Source: JAFKKS01 sp039808325 (GTDB lineage: Bacteria; Pseudomonadota; Alphaproteobacteria; Rhizobiales; Xanthobacteraceae). Taken from it: a stretch of 21,384 nt of DNA. The notes below the pieces were generated by a model. It was not told where the DNA came from, made no database searches, and saw only the letters and a list, made by a program, of their open reading frames with translations. Of the stretch, positions 1 through 7,754 are shown in pieces. Each line of letters opens with the position of its first letter. Within the stretch, counting starts at the first letter, position 1. The translations under genes and the position numbers were made by a program. The DNA lies in NCBI GenBank assembly GCA_039808325.1, contig JBDHSU010000072.1, positions 1-21,384 on the forward strand. The letters are read 5' to 3'.

Positions 1-855
1 GGGACCCGTCTGGCGCTTCTTTCCGCCGCCGCGACCGGCGTCCAGGTCGGCACCGCGATCACCGCGACCCGGTTCGTTGCGCATGACATTTCTCCCGTCT
101 CGCTCGCGTTCTTGCGATACGCCATCGGCGTCGCCTGCCTTGCGCCCTTCCTTGTTTCCACCCCGATCCGATTGGCGCGGCGCGATATCGCCCCGATCGC
201 CCTGCTCGGCATCGGCCAATTCGGCATCCTGATCGCGCTGCTGAATGAAGGGCTGCAATCGGTGTCCGCCGGCCGCGGCGCGCTGATCTTTGCAAGCTTC
301 CCCTTGCTGACCCTCGCTTTCGCGGCGCTTATCGGCCATGAACGCATCAGCCTCGCAAAGCTCGGCGGCATTGCACTGACGCTCGTCGGAGTAGCGCTCG
401 CGGTCGGCGACACATCGACGAGCAGGAACACCCTCACGGGCGAACTGCTCATTGTCGCCGCCGCCGCGACAGGCGCGATTTGCAGCGTGCTGTATCGCCC
501 GTATCTGCGCCGTTATCCGGCGCTGCCTGTCAGCGCGTTCGCAATGGCCGCGGCCGCCGTGGCGCTTTTTGTGCCGGCGCTTCTGACCGACCTCACCACC
601 GCAACCGTGCATTTGAGCGCAGGCGCCTTGGCCGCGATCCTGTTCATCGGCGTTTCGTCAGGTTCGTTCTATGTGCTGTGGCTATGGGCGCTGAAAACGA
701 TCGCGGCGACGCGGGTTACAATATTCCTCGCGCTTTCGCCGATTACCGCGATGCTGCTCGGCCATGCCTTTCTCGGCGAGCCGCTGACCTTCGCTCTTCT
801 TCTGAGCATTGCGTTCGTGGGCGCCGGACTGTGGGTTGCGAACCGCGCTGAGTAA
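1..855 (+). CDS. EamA/DMT-family permease, 5' end outside the window
   Basis: This is a multispanning inner-membrane transporter of the drug/metabolite (EamA) superfamily, probably exporting a small metabolite; the substrate is unknown. The reading frame is open from the first base of the window, so the true start lies to the left. The first complete ATG/TTG codons inside the frame are internal: an EamA-like segment (TAITATRFVAHDISPVSLAF) already precedes the TTG at 112. Several hydrophobic helices follow, with a second EamA repeat whose end (AMLLGHAFLGEPLTFALLL) matches the typical LGE-E/P closing motif of the family. It ends in TAA at 853-855, 33 bases from the convergent end of the LysR gene. 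Family assignment is firm; substrate and direction are inferred from the family only. Confidence 0.85.
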   Translation, partial: GTRLALLSAAATGVQVGTAITATRFVAHDISPVSLAFLRYAIGVACLAPFLVSTPIRLARRDIAPIALLGIGQFGILIALLNEGLQSVSAGRGALIFASFPLLTLAFAALIGHERISLAKLGGIALTLVGVALAVGDTSTSRNTLTGELLIVAAAATGAICSVLYRPYLRRYPALPVSAFAMAAAAVALFVPALLTDLTTATVHLSAGALAAILFIGVSSGSFYVLWLWALKTIAATRVTIFLALSPITAMLLGHAFLGEPLTFALLLSIAFVGAGLWVANRAE

Positions 856-869
856 CGCGGCATGCCGCG
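856..869. repeat. 14-bp perfect palindrome between convergent genes
   Basis: CGCGGCATGCCGCG is a perfect inverted repeat starting directly after the permease stop codon. It lies between two convergent genes, where a shared transcription end would be expected. No run of T follows on either strand apart from a short CTTTAAAA stretch, so it is at best a weak terminator hairpin. Confidence 0.35.
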
Positions 870-888
870 CATCCGACACTTTAAAACA

Positions 889-1785
889 TCACGCGGCCGG
901 CGGCTTTTTCTCCTCGACGATCTTCTCCAGCAGATCATGAACGGCGTCGGCGGCCGCCGTCGACGGCGGCGCCGAGCGGCTCAGCCAGAAATTCAAGCCG
1001 AGCGAGAAATCGTCGATGCGGCTCGCCCGCGCGACGCCGGCGTGAAGCTCTTCCTGCCAAGACGACAGCGGATGGATCGTCGCGCCGATGCCTGCAATGA
1101 CGGCCAAGCGCATCATCGACACGGAATCGATCTCGGCCGCCACGTTGGGCGTGATCTCGGCCTGGCGGAAGGCCGCGTCAATCAGGGCGCGCAACGTCTG
1201 GCGGGGGCTGGGCAGCAGGACCCGCAACGCGCCGAGATCGGCGAGACGAACGGACGGCGCGAGCCCGAAACTGGACGGGCTCATCAGGTACAATTCCTCC
1301 CTGTACATCGGCACCGAGCGCACGCCGGCACGCACTTCGTTGCGCAGCAGCGTCGCGATGTCGAGCTGGCCGTTGATGACGCGCTCGGTAAGCTCCCCCG
1401 TCATGCCCTCAAGGAGCACGAGGCGGATTTGCGGATGAAGTTCGCGCACCGCCTGCATCAGCGCCACGCCGAAAAGCATGGCCGTGCCCGCCGTGAACCC
1501 CACGGACACCGTGCCGGATAGCTGTCCCGACTCGGCCGTCACGGCGCTCCGCGCCAGCGCCACCTGGCGCAGAATGATCCGCGCCTCGCGCAGCATCGCC
1601 TCGCCGGCCGCGGTCGGCTGCACGCCCGTCCGCGTGCGATCGAGGAGACGGATCTTGAACTCTGCCTCGAGGATGGCGAGCTGCTGACTGAGCGCCGCCT
1701 GGCTAAGGCCGAGCCGCGAGGCCGCGCGCGTGACGCTGCCGGCCTTGCAAATGGCTACGAAATATTCCAGCCGCCGCGTCTCCAT
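889..1785 (-). CDS. LysR-family transcriptional regulator (Nac-like)
   Basis: A DNA-binding regulator of about 298 residues, the usual LysR length. The N-terminal winged helix-turn-helix (about residues 1-60) is clear: METRRLEYFVAICKAGSVTR, then the recognition helix SQAALSQQLAILE and RTRTGVQPTAAGEAML. This opening looks most like the Nac/Cbl-type LysR branch. The remainder is the periplasmic-binding-protein-like effector domain. I chose the ATG at 1785 because METRRLEYFV is the normal LysR start and GGAA lies upstream; an in-frame GTG at 1824 would add 13 unconserved residues. It diverges from the CocE-like hydrolase gene, with half-sites in between, so it probably controls that gene and perhaps the peptide importer behind it. 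The effector is unknown. Confidence 0.92.
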   Translation of the reverse strand: METRRLEYFVAICKAGSVTRAASRLGLSQAALSQQLAILEAEFKIRLLDRTRTGVQPTAAGEAMLREARIILRQVALARSAVTAESGQLSGTVSVGFTAGTAMLFGVALMQAVRELHPQIRLVLLEGMTGELTERVINGQLDIATLLRNEVRAGVRSVPMYREELYLMSPSSFGLAPSVRLADLGALRVLLPSPRQTLRALIDAAFRQAEITPNVAAEIDSVSMMRLAVIAGIGATIHPLSSWQEELHAGVARASRIDDFSLGLNFWLSRSAPPSTAAADAVHDLLEKIVEEKKPPAA

Positions 1786-1843
1786 GCCGGAAATTCCATC
1801 CCGAAAGGCCCGAAAGAGGCTCACAAGAAACTCGCAGCTTGTA

Positions 1844-1876
1844 CCAAATTACTAAATTGGATCAAAAGCCAAATTT
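1844..1876. promoter_or_regulatory. candidate LysR operator in divergent promoter region
   Basis: In a conspicuously AT-rich patch between the divergent LysR and hydrolase genes, CCAAATTACTAAATTGG (1844-1860) is an imperfect palindrome with TTGG/CCAA ends. The TTGG at 1857-1860 also pairs with CCAAATTT at 1869-1876, giving three alternating half-sites. LysR regulators commonly bind such interrupted dyads next to their own gene. This is inference from position and symmetry; no promoter boxes can be assigned with certainty. Confidence 0.45.
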
Positions 1877-1992
1877 TTTACTTATGACTCCATTGGTACT
1901 CCGTGTTTCCGCAGCCCCCGCCGGTCTTCGTAACGTGCCGGCGTTGCTGGGGTCGCATGACGATCGTCACGCCTTGGCTTGTCAAAATAGCC

Positions 1993-2000
1993 GGGGGAAG
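1993..2000 (+). promoter_or_regulatory. ribosome binding site deciding the hydrolase start
   Basis: GGGGGAAG lies 3 bases before the GTG at 2004; taking GGGGA as the core, the spacing is 5 bases. The reading frame remains open upstream to 1839, but the earlier candidate starts (TTG 1839, ATG 1884) have no comparable site and would add residues unlike the family, so translation most likely begins at 2004. Confidence 0.65.
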
Positions 2001-2003
2001 CGC

Positions 2004-3851
2004 GTGTCGCCTTTTGAAGGTTCAGCCGTCGCCTATGATTTTCACAGGACCCGCAATGTCGGGATCGCAATGCGCGACGGCACGGTCTTGTCGACCGACG
2101 TCTATCTGCCGGCGCTGAAGGGCAAGCCCGTCGAAGGCGCCTGGCCGGTCGTTCTTGAACGCACGCCATACGACAAGTCGCGTCGCGTTTCGCACTCGCA
2201 GACGGGGCGATATTTCGCGCGCCGCGGTTACGCCGTCGTCCTGCAGGACGTGCGCGGCCGCTGGTCCTCGGAAGGCGACTTCGAGTTCCTCCGCAACGAG
2301 GCCGACGACGGCTACGACACGCTCGCGTGGATCGGCGAGCAGGACTGGTGCAACGGCAAGATCGGGACCGTCGGCTACTCCTATACGGCGGCGGATCAGC
2401 AATCCCTCGCGATCAAGAAGCCGCCGCATCTCGTGACGCAGCAACTGTTCGACGGCGGCTACAACTACTTCAACCAGACCTTCCGGCATGCCGGCGCCTG
2501 CGAGTACGCGATCTTCTTCCAGTACGTGCTGCAGATGGCGCGGCAGAGCAAGGAAGCGGCCGCCGATCCCGAAATTCGCGATGCGCTCGATCGCATGTGG
2601 GCGAACCTCGGCAAATGGATCCGGCGCCTCCCGCTGCGGCGTGGGGAATCGCCGTTGCGGCTGGTTCCGAAATACGAGAACTGGTTCTTCGATATGCTGA
2701 CGCGGTCCAGCTACGACGAGTATTGGAAGGACCCGAGCATGAATCTGGAGGAGTCGATCGACTCCTATCCGGATATCCCGGTCTATCTCGAGACCTCCTG
2801 GTACGGCCACCACATCACCGCGACCTTGACGAAATACGCGGAAATGCGCCGCCGTCATCGGACTCCGAAGAAGCTCCTGATCGGCACCTGGACGCACGGC
2901 ATGGAAATGTTCGTGCAATCCTGGGCCGGCGAAGTGGACTTCGGCCCCGAGGCCGCGCTGGAGAACGTCAACGACATACGCCTGCGCTGGTGCGACCAGT
3001 ACTTGAAAGGGCTGAAGACGGGGCTCGACGACGAGCCGCCGGTTCGCATTTTCGTCATGGGCGGAGGCACCGGGCGTCGCAACCTGCAGGGACGGCTCGA
3101 CCATGGCGGGCGCTGGCGCGACGAGCAGGATTGGCCCCCGCCCGGCATGAAGCCGACGCCGTACTATTTGCACGGCGACGGGAGCCTTTCGACAAAGGCG
3201 CCCAAGAAAGCCGCGGCCCCGAGCGAATTCACGTTCAACCCCGCGGATCCGGTCCCGACCATCGGCGGGAACTTTCCCGAAAAGGCGATCCCAGGCTTTC
3301 TCGACGGAGGCGGGTTCGATCAGCGCGGCCGGCCGGATCTCGTCCTCTGCCCGGACACGCTCCCCCTGTCCGCGCGGCGCGACGTGCTGACGTTTCGAAC
3401 GAAGCCGCTGGAAGAGGATGTGGAACTGACCGGCCCGCTCGTCGTGCGTCTGTGGGTGAGTTCCACGGCGGTCGATACCGACTTCACCGCCAAGCTGCTC
3501 GACGAGTACCCGCCCAATCCGGATTATCCGGAAGGGTTTGCGCTCAACATCGCCGATTCGATCGTGCGCATGCGCTACCGGGATTCACGCGAGAAGGCCG
3601 AACTCATGAAACCGGGCGCGGTCTATGAGATCAGCATCGAGCCGCAGGCGACGAGCAACCTGTTCGCGAGCGGTCATTGCATTCGCCTCGATATCTCCAG
3701 CAGCAATTTTCCGCACTACGACATCAATTCGAATACGGGTGAGCCGTCCGGTCTCGAGCGCCGCACCGTGGTGGCGCATCAGACGGTATTCCACGACGCC
3801 GAGCGGCCCTCGCAAATCGTTCTCCCGGTCGTCCCGGTGAGGCGGCGATAA
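2004..3851 (+). CDS. CocE/NonD-family alpha/beta hydrolase (X-Pro dipeptidyl-peptidase S15-like)
   Basis: A serine hydrolase of the CocE/NonD (peptidase S15) type, about 615 residues, expected to cleave ester or amide bonds of an acyl compound. The N-terminal segment VGIAMRDGTVLSTDVYLPA and LERTPYDKS are hallmarks of the family. The nucleophile elbow is VGYSYT with Ser126. The catalytic His is in GTWTHG (His298). The C-terminal jelly-roll-like domain begins near DVELTGPLVVRLWVSSTAVDTDF and ends with SSNFPHYDINSNTGEP. The acid residue expected in the GWYD motif appears as SWYG (Gly268). No signal peptide is seen, so it is probably cytoplasmic. It lies divergent to a LysR gene and 124 bases before a peptide importer, suggesting it hydrolyses what that importer brings in. 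The substrate is unknown. Confidence 0.88.
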   Translation: MSPFEGSAVAYDFHRTRNVGIAMRDGTVLSTDVYLPALKGKPVEGAWPVVLERTPYDKSRRVSHSQTGRYFARRGYAVVLQDVRGRWSSEGDFEFLRNEADDGYDTLAWIGEQDWCNGKIGTVGYSYTAADQQSLAIKKPPHLVTQQLFDGGYNYFNQTFRHAGACEYAIFFQYVLQMARQSKEAAADPEIRDALDRMWANLGKWIRRLPLRRGESPLRLVPKYENWFFDMLTRSSYDEYWKDPSMNLEESIDSYPDIPVYLETSWYGHHITATLTKYAEMRRRHRTPKKLLIGTWTHGMEMFVQSWAGEVDFGPEAALENVNDIRLRWCDQYLKGLKTGLDDEPPVRIFVMGGGTGRRNLQGRLDHGGRWRDEQDWPPPGMKPTPYYLHGDGSLSTKAPKKAAAPSEFTFNPADPVPTIGGNFPEKAIPGFLDGGGFDQRGRPDLVLCPDTLPLSARRDVLTFRTKPLEEDVELTGPLVVRLWVSSTAVDTDFTAKLLDEYPPNPDYPEGFALNIADSIVRMRYRDSREKAELMKPGAVYEISIEPQATSNLFASGHCIRLDISSSNFPHYDINSNTGEPSGLERRTVVAHQTVFHDAERPSQIVLPVVPVRRR

Positions 3852-3975
3852 TGCCAGCCTTGCTGCAATGCCGAAGCCGCGCGTCCCCTGGCCCCCGAGC
3901 GCGATCAACGCGCTGGATGCGAAGCGGCGCCCATGAACGGCGACAAGGCACGCCTAAGATCGTACGCTCGCGCCC

Positions 3976-4923
3976 ATGAAGCTTTCGCTGCTTCACCGCT
4001 TGCTCAGTTGGGCCGTCACGCTTCTGGCGGTCACGGCGATCGTATTCCTTGTGCTTGAGATCTTACCGGGCGATCCCGCCCTGGTGCTGCTCGGGCCGGA
4101 TGCGCAGCCGGATACGCTCGCGGCCCTGCGGCTACAGCTCGGCCTCGATCAGCCGGCTTACGTTCGCTACGGCGCCTGGCTCGCCGGCATGCTGCATGGC
4201 GATCTCGGCACGAGCTATACCTACGGTATCCCGGTCACCGAGCTGATCGGCTCGCGCCTGAAGGTGACGATCCCGCTGGCGCTTTTGGCGATGGCCCTCG
4301 CCGTCGGGCTCGCCTTGGCGCTCGGCATCTTCGCCGCGTCGCGCCACAACCGGCCCGGCGACTACGGCGTGATGGCGGTGACGCAGATCGGCGTCGCGAT
4401 CCCGAGCTTCTGGCTGGGAATGCTCCTGATCCTCTTCTTTTCCCTGACGCTGCGATGGTTTTCCGCCGGCGGCTTTCCGGGCTGGGAAGCGGGCTTCCTG
4501 CCGGCGATGCGCGCGCTGTTGCTCCCGGCATTGGCGCTCGCCGTGGCGCAGGCCGCCGTCCTGGCGCGCGTCGTGCGCGCGGCGCTGCTCGACGTATTGG
4601 GCGAGGATTTCGTGCGGACCGCGCGCGCCAAGGGGCTTACGCGCGCGCAAGCGTTGCGGCGGCACGCCCTGCGCAACGCGCTCATTCCCGTCGTCACCGT
4701 GATCGGCCTGCAATTCGCGCATCTTCTTGCCGGTACGATCGTCATCGAGAACGTCTTTTCCCTGCCCGGTCTCGGTCGTCTGATCTTCCAGTCGATCAAC
4801 CAGCGCGACCTGATGGTCATCAAGAACGTCGTGGTCTTTCTTGCCGCGATCGTCATCACGGTGAACTTCATCGTCGATCTTTTCTATCTCGCGATCGACC
4901 CACGCCTGCGGCACGCGTCATGA
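3976..4923 (+). CDS. dipeptide/oligopeptide ABC transporter permease, DppB/GsiC type
   Basis: Inner-membrane permease of a peptide/nickel/opine-type ABC importer, 315 residues, the normal length for DppB-like proteins. It opens with the usual DppB-type helix ending in LEILPGDPA, followed by the LGLDQPAYVRYGAW and GDLGTSY motifs and several further transmembrane helices. The EAA loop that contacts the ATPases is visible as DFVRTARAKGLTRAQALRRH, followed by ALRNALIPV. The start at 3976 has only a weak ribosome site. Its TGA overlaps the ATG of the next permease (ATGA), so the two are translationally coupled. The 124 bases before it contain a small AGCGCG/CGCGCT hairpin (3898-3914) but no recognisable promoter. 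Confidence 0.94.
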   Translation: MKLSLLHRLLSWAVTLLAVTAIVFLVLEILPGDPALVLLGPDAQPDTLAALRLQLGLDQPAYVRYGAWLAGMLHGDLGTSYTYGIPVTELIGSRLKVTIPLALLAMALAVGLALALGIFAASRHNRPGDYGVMAVTQIGVAIPSFWLGMLLILFFSLTLRWFSAGGFPGWEAGFLPAMRALLLPALALAVAQAAVLARVVRAALLDVLGEDFVRTARAKGLTRAQALRRHALRNALIPVVTVIGLQFAHLLAGTIVIENVFSLPGLGRLIFQSINQRDLMVIKNVVVFLAAIVITVNFIVDLFYLAIDPRLRHAS

Positions 4924-5783
4924 CGACAATCGCCGAACCGCCCGCCGAGGTCGTCCGCCGCATCCGGCTTTTCCGCTATCCGGGCCTCACGGTCGGCGGC
5001 GTGATCGTGACGACGGTCATCGGCGCAACCCTGCTCTCGCTCGTGTGGACGCCCTATTCGCCGCTCGCGATGAACATGCGTCAGCGGTTTCGCGGCCCTT
5101 CCCTCGAGCACGTCTTCGGCACGGATCAGTTCGGCCGCGACGTACTCTCGCTCCTCATGGCCGGCGCACAAAATTCGCTCACCGTCGGCATCGTCGCCGT
5201 TGCGATCGGGCTCGTGGTCGGCACGGCCCTTGGGCTCTTCGCCGCGGCCCGGCGGGGATGGGTCGACGAGGCGGTCATGCGCGTCTGCGATTTCCTGTTC
5301 GCCTTCCCCGCCGTCTTGTCCGCCGTCATGCTGGCCGCCGCGCTCGGGCCCGGCACCGGTAATGCAATGCTGGCGATCGGCCTCTACAACATTCCGATCT
5401 TTGCCCGGATCGCGCGCGGCGCGGCGAAAGGCGTGTGGGTGCGCGAGTTCATTTACGCCGCCCGTACCGCCGGAAAAGGCGCGATCCGCATCTCGCTCGA
5501 GCACGTCCTGCCGAACATCCTCAATATCATCGTCGTGCAGGCGACGATCTCGTTCGCCACCGCCATCCTGGCCGAGGCGGCGCTGAGCTATCTCGGCCTC
5601 GGCACGCAGCCGCCGGCCCCGAGTTGGGGGCGCATGCTGCATGAATCGCAGGTGTTTCTGTCGCGCGCGCCGTATCTGTCGATTTTCCCGGGGCTGGTCA
5701 TCGTCCTGACGGTGCTCGGGCTCAACCTGCTCGGCGACGGCATGCGCGATGCGCTCGATCCGCGCCATGCGCAAGGGCGCTGA
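4920..5783 (+). CDS. dipeptide/oligopeptide ABC transporter permease, DppC type
   Basis: Second permease of the importer, 287 residues. The DppC-type N-terminal helix is followed by HVFGTDQFGRDVLSLLMAGA, a diagnostic DppC segment, and by the EAA loop REFIYAARTAGKGAIRISLE then HVLPNILNIIVVQ. The end carries AALSYLGLGTQPPAPSWGRM, another hallmark. The ATG at 4920 overlaps the preceding stop codon and is the only start that gives a normal DppC beginning; the same frame is open further upstream only as a shadow of the DppB gene. It is followed by the first ATPase gene after one base. Confidence 0.95.
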   Translation: MTTIAEPPAEVVRRIRLFRYPGLTVGGVIVTTVIGATLLSLVWTPYSPLAMNMRQRFRGPSLEHVFGTDQFGRDVLSLLMAGAQNSLTVGIVAVAIGLVVGTALGLFAAARRGWVDEAVMRVCDFLFAFPAVLSAVMLAAALGPGTGNAMLAIGLYNIPIFARIARGAAKGVWVREFIYAARTAGKGAIRISLEHVLPNILNIIVVQATISFATAILAEAALSYLGLGTQPPAPSWGRMLHESQVFLSRAPYLSIFPGLVIVLTVLGLNLLGDGMRDALDPRHAQGR

Positions 5784-5784
5784 C

Positions 5785-6765
5785 ATGGCCCTGCTCGACG
5801 TGCAGAACCTGTTCATCCGCATCGGCCGGCCCGGAAGCACGATCGACGTCGTGCGCGGCATTTCCTTCAGCGTCGGAAGCGGCGAGATCGTCGGCATCCT
5901 CGGCGAATCCGGCTGCGGCAAGTCGCTGACGGCATTTTCCGTCCTCGGGCTGCTGCCGCAAGGCTTGAACGCGGCGGGCGAGATCAAGTTCGACGGGCGC
6001 GATCTGCTGAGCCTCGACGAACGGGATTTATGCACCTTGCGCGGCAATCGGATCGGCATGATTTTCCAGGAACCGGCAACGGCGCTGAATCCGGTGCAAA
6101 CGGTCGGCGACCAAATCGCCGAGCCGCTGCGGCTGCATGCCGGCATGGGAAAGCGCGAGGCGCGCGCCGAGGCGCTGCGGTTGCTTGAGCGCATCCGCCT
6201 GCCGAATCCGCGCGGCGCCCTCGACGTCTATCCGCACCAAATGTCCGGCGGCCAACGCCAGCGCGTCGTCATCGCCATGGCCCTCGCCTGCCGCCCGAGC
6301 CTCCTGATCGCGGACGAACCGACGACGGCGCTCGACACGACCGTGCAGCGCCAGATTCTCGATCTGTTGCTCGACCTCGTCGACGAAACGAAGAGCGGCC
6401 TTCTGTTGATCACACACGACATCGGCGTGATGGCGGAGATGACGGAGCGCGTGCTCGTCATGTACGGCGGCGTGATCGTCGAGTCGGGGCCGACGGAGAA
6501 AATTATCACCGACCCGGCGCATCCCTACACGCGTGCGCTGCTGCGCGCGGTGCCGCAGCGCGCCCTCGGCTCCGACACGTGGCTGGAGTCGATTCCGGGA
6601 ACGGTCCCGGCGCCGTCGGAGCGGCTGCAAGGGTGCCTGTTTCGTACCCGCTGCTCTCTCGCCGGCCCTGAATGCGAAATCCAGCCCGCTTTGCTTCCGC
6701 GCGGACCCGACCGTGTCGCTGCCTGCTGGCGCCTGCCGCAGATCGAAGCGAGCGCGCCGGCATGA
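5785..6765 (+). CDS. peptide ABC transporter ATP-binding protein, DppD type
   Basis: Cytoplasmic ATPase of the importer, 326 residues. Walker A is GESGCGKS (about residues 40-47), the signature is MSGGQRQRV, and Walker B is LLIADEPTTALD followed by the switch His in LLITHD. The C-terminal oligo_HPY extension with the conserved cysteines (CLFRTRCSLAGPEC, then AACW) identifies the DppD/OppD group rather than a generic ABC ATPase. The ATG at 5785 (MALLDVQNLF) is preferred over an ATG at 5749 inside the DppC gene. Its stop codon overlaps the start of the second ATPase (ATGA). The ATPase presumably pairs with that neighbour as a heterodimer, as in other Dpp systems. Confidence 0.95.
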   Translation: MALLDVQNLFIRIGRPGSTIDVVRGISFSVGSGEIVGILGESGCGKSLTAFSVLGLLPQGLNAAGEIKFDGRDLLSLDERDLCTLRGNRIGMIFQEPATALNPVQTVGDQIAEPLRLHAGMGKREARAEALRLLERIRLPNPRGALDVYPHQMSGGQRQRVVIAMALACRPSLLIADEPTTALDTTVQRQILDLLLDLVDETKSGLLLITHDIGVMAEMTERVLVMYGGVIVESGPTEKIITDPAHPYTRALLRAVPQRALGSDTWLESIPGTVPAPSERLQGCLFRTRCSLAGPECEIQPALLPRGPDRVAACWRLPQIEASAPA

Positions 6766-7724
6766 CCGACGCTCCCGTGCTCGAACTCGACGACCTGGTC
6801 CTCGACTATCCGCTGAAGCGCGAAAGCCTGTTCGCCGCACCACGATCGTTGCGCGCGGTCGATGGCGTTTCGTTTGCGATCCCGCGTGGCCGCGCCCTCG
6901 GGCTTGTCGGGGAGTCCGGTTGCGGCAAGACATCGGTCGCCAAAACCGTCATGGGTCTCGAGCAGCCGACGGCCGGCCACATTCGGATCCTCGGACGCGA
7001 CATCGCCGCCATGCCGCGGGGCGAGTTGCTCGGCTTTCGCCGGCATTTCCAGATGGTGTTTCAGGACCCCTACGGTTCGCTCGACCCTCGCCACACGATC
7101 GGCCGCATCGTCGCCGAACCGATGCGCACATCGATGGCCAAGGCACGCAAGCCCGTCGGGGACGCGTTGGAGGCCGTCGGCCTGTCGGCCGGCGACGCGA
7201 AAAAATATCCGCATCAGTTCTCCGGCGGCCAGCGGCAGCGGATCGCCATCGCCCGCGCTCTGGTGACGCGCCCGGAGCTTGTCGTCGCCGACGAGCCTGT
7301 CTCGGCGCTCGACCTTTCGGTGCAGGCGCAAGTGCTCAACCTTTTGCGCGAATTGCGGGAAACGCTGGGGCTGACCTATCTTTTCATCAGCCACGATCTC
7401 GCTGTGGTCGAATATGTCTGCGAGGATATCGTCGTCATGTTCGCCGGCCGCATCGTCGAGCGCGGCGCCACGCGGACCGTGCTTAGCGCGCCGGCACACC
7501 CCTACACCGTCGCGCTGCGCGAGGCGATGCCGCGCATCGATCGCGCCGGCGGCCGGCGGCGGCGCGCCTCCCGCACGGACGACAAATCCGACGCGACGGC
7601 CGACCGCGCGGTCGGCTGTCCCTACAGGCCGCGTTGCGCCCGCGCTATCGAGCGCTGCGCCACCGAGACACCGAAGCTGCGGCCACTGGCGAACAACCAG
7701 GAGGTCGCCTGCCATGTCGTTTGA
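6762..7724 (+). CDS. peptide ABC transporter ATP-binding protein, DppF/OppF type
   Basis: Second ATPase, 320 residues. The N-terminal YPLKRESLF with the following long loop before AVDGVSF is the typical OppF/DppF opening. Walker A is GESGCGKT (about residues 50-57), the signature FSGGQRQRI, Walker B LVVADEPVSALD and the switch His in FISHD. The C-terminal oligo_HPY region has the pattern GCPYRPRCARAIERC. The ATG at 6762 overlaps the preceding stop. The middle contains FQMVFQDPYGSLDPR, a strong OppF mark. It is 30 bases from the binding-protein gene. Confidence 0.95.
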   Translation: MTDAPVLELDDLVLDYPLKRESLFAAPRSLRAVDGVSFAIPRGRALGLVGESGCGKTSVAKTVMGLEQPTAGHIRILGRDIAAMPRGELLGFRRHFQMVFQDPYGSLDPRHTIGRIVAEPMRTSMAKARKPVGDALEAVGLSAGDAKKYPHQFSGGQRQRIAIARALVTRPELVVADEPVSALDLSVQAQVLNLLRELRETLGLTYLFISHDLAVVEYVCEDIVVMFAGRIVERGATRTVLSAPAHPYTVALREAMPRIDRAGGRRRRASRTDDKSDATADRAVGCPYRPRCARAIERCATETPKLRPLANNQEVACHVV

Positions 7725-7741
7725 AGCACGTTGCTTTGCTT

Positions 7742-7750
7742 GAGGAGGGA
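7742..7750 (+). promoter_or_regulatory. strong ribosome binding site of the peptide-binding protein
   Basis: GAGGAGGGA sits 4 bases before the ATG at 7755. An out-of-frame ATG at 7751 immediately follows it, but the signal peptide and family alignment fix the start at 7755. The strength fits the usual excess of binding protein over membrane parts. Confidence 0.6.
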
Positions 7751-7754
7751 ATGA

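Noticed and set aside
2022..3173. 383-codon minus-strand frame inside the hydrolase gene
   Set aside because: It is a shadow of the hydrolase coding sequence, with no plausible domain or ribosome site.
3898..3914. AGCGCG-ATCAA-CGCGCT hairpin between hydrolase and first permease genes
   Set aside because: A six-pair GC stem without a T run is expected by chance in this composition; it is not enough to call a terminator or attenuator.
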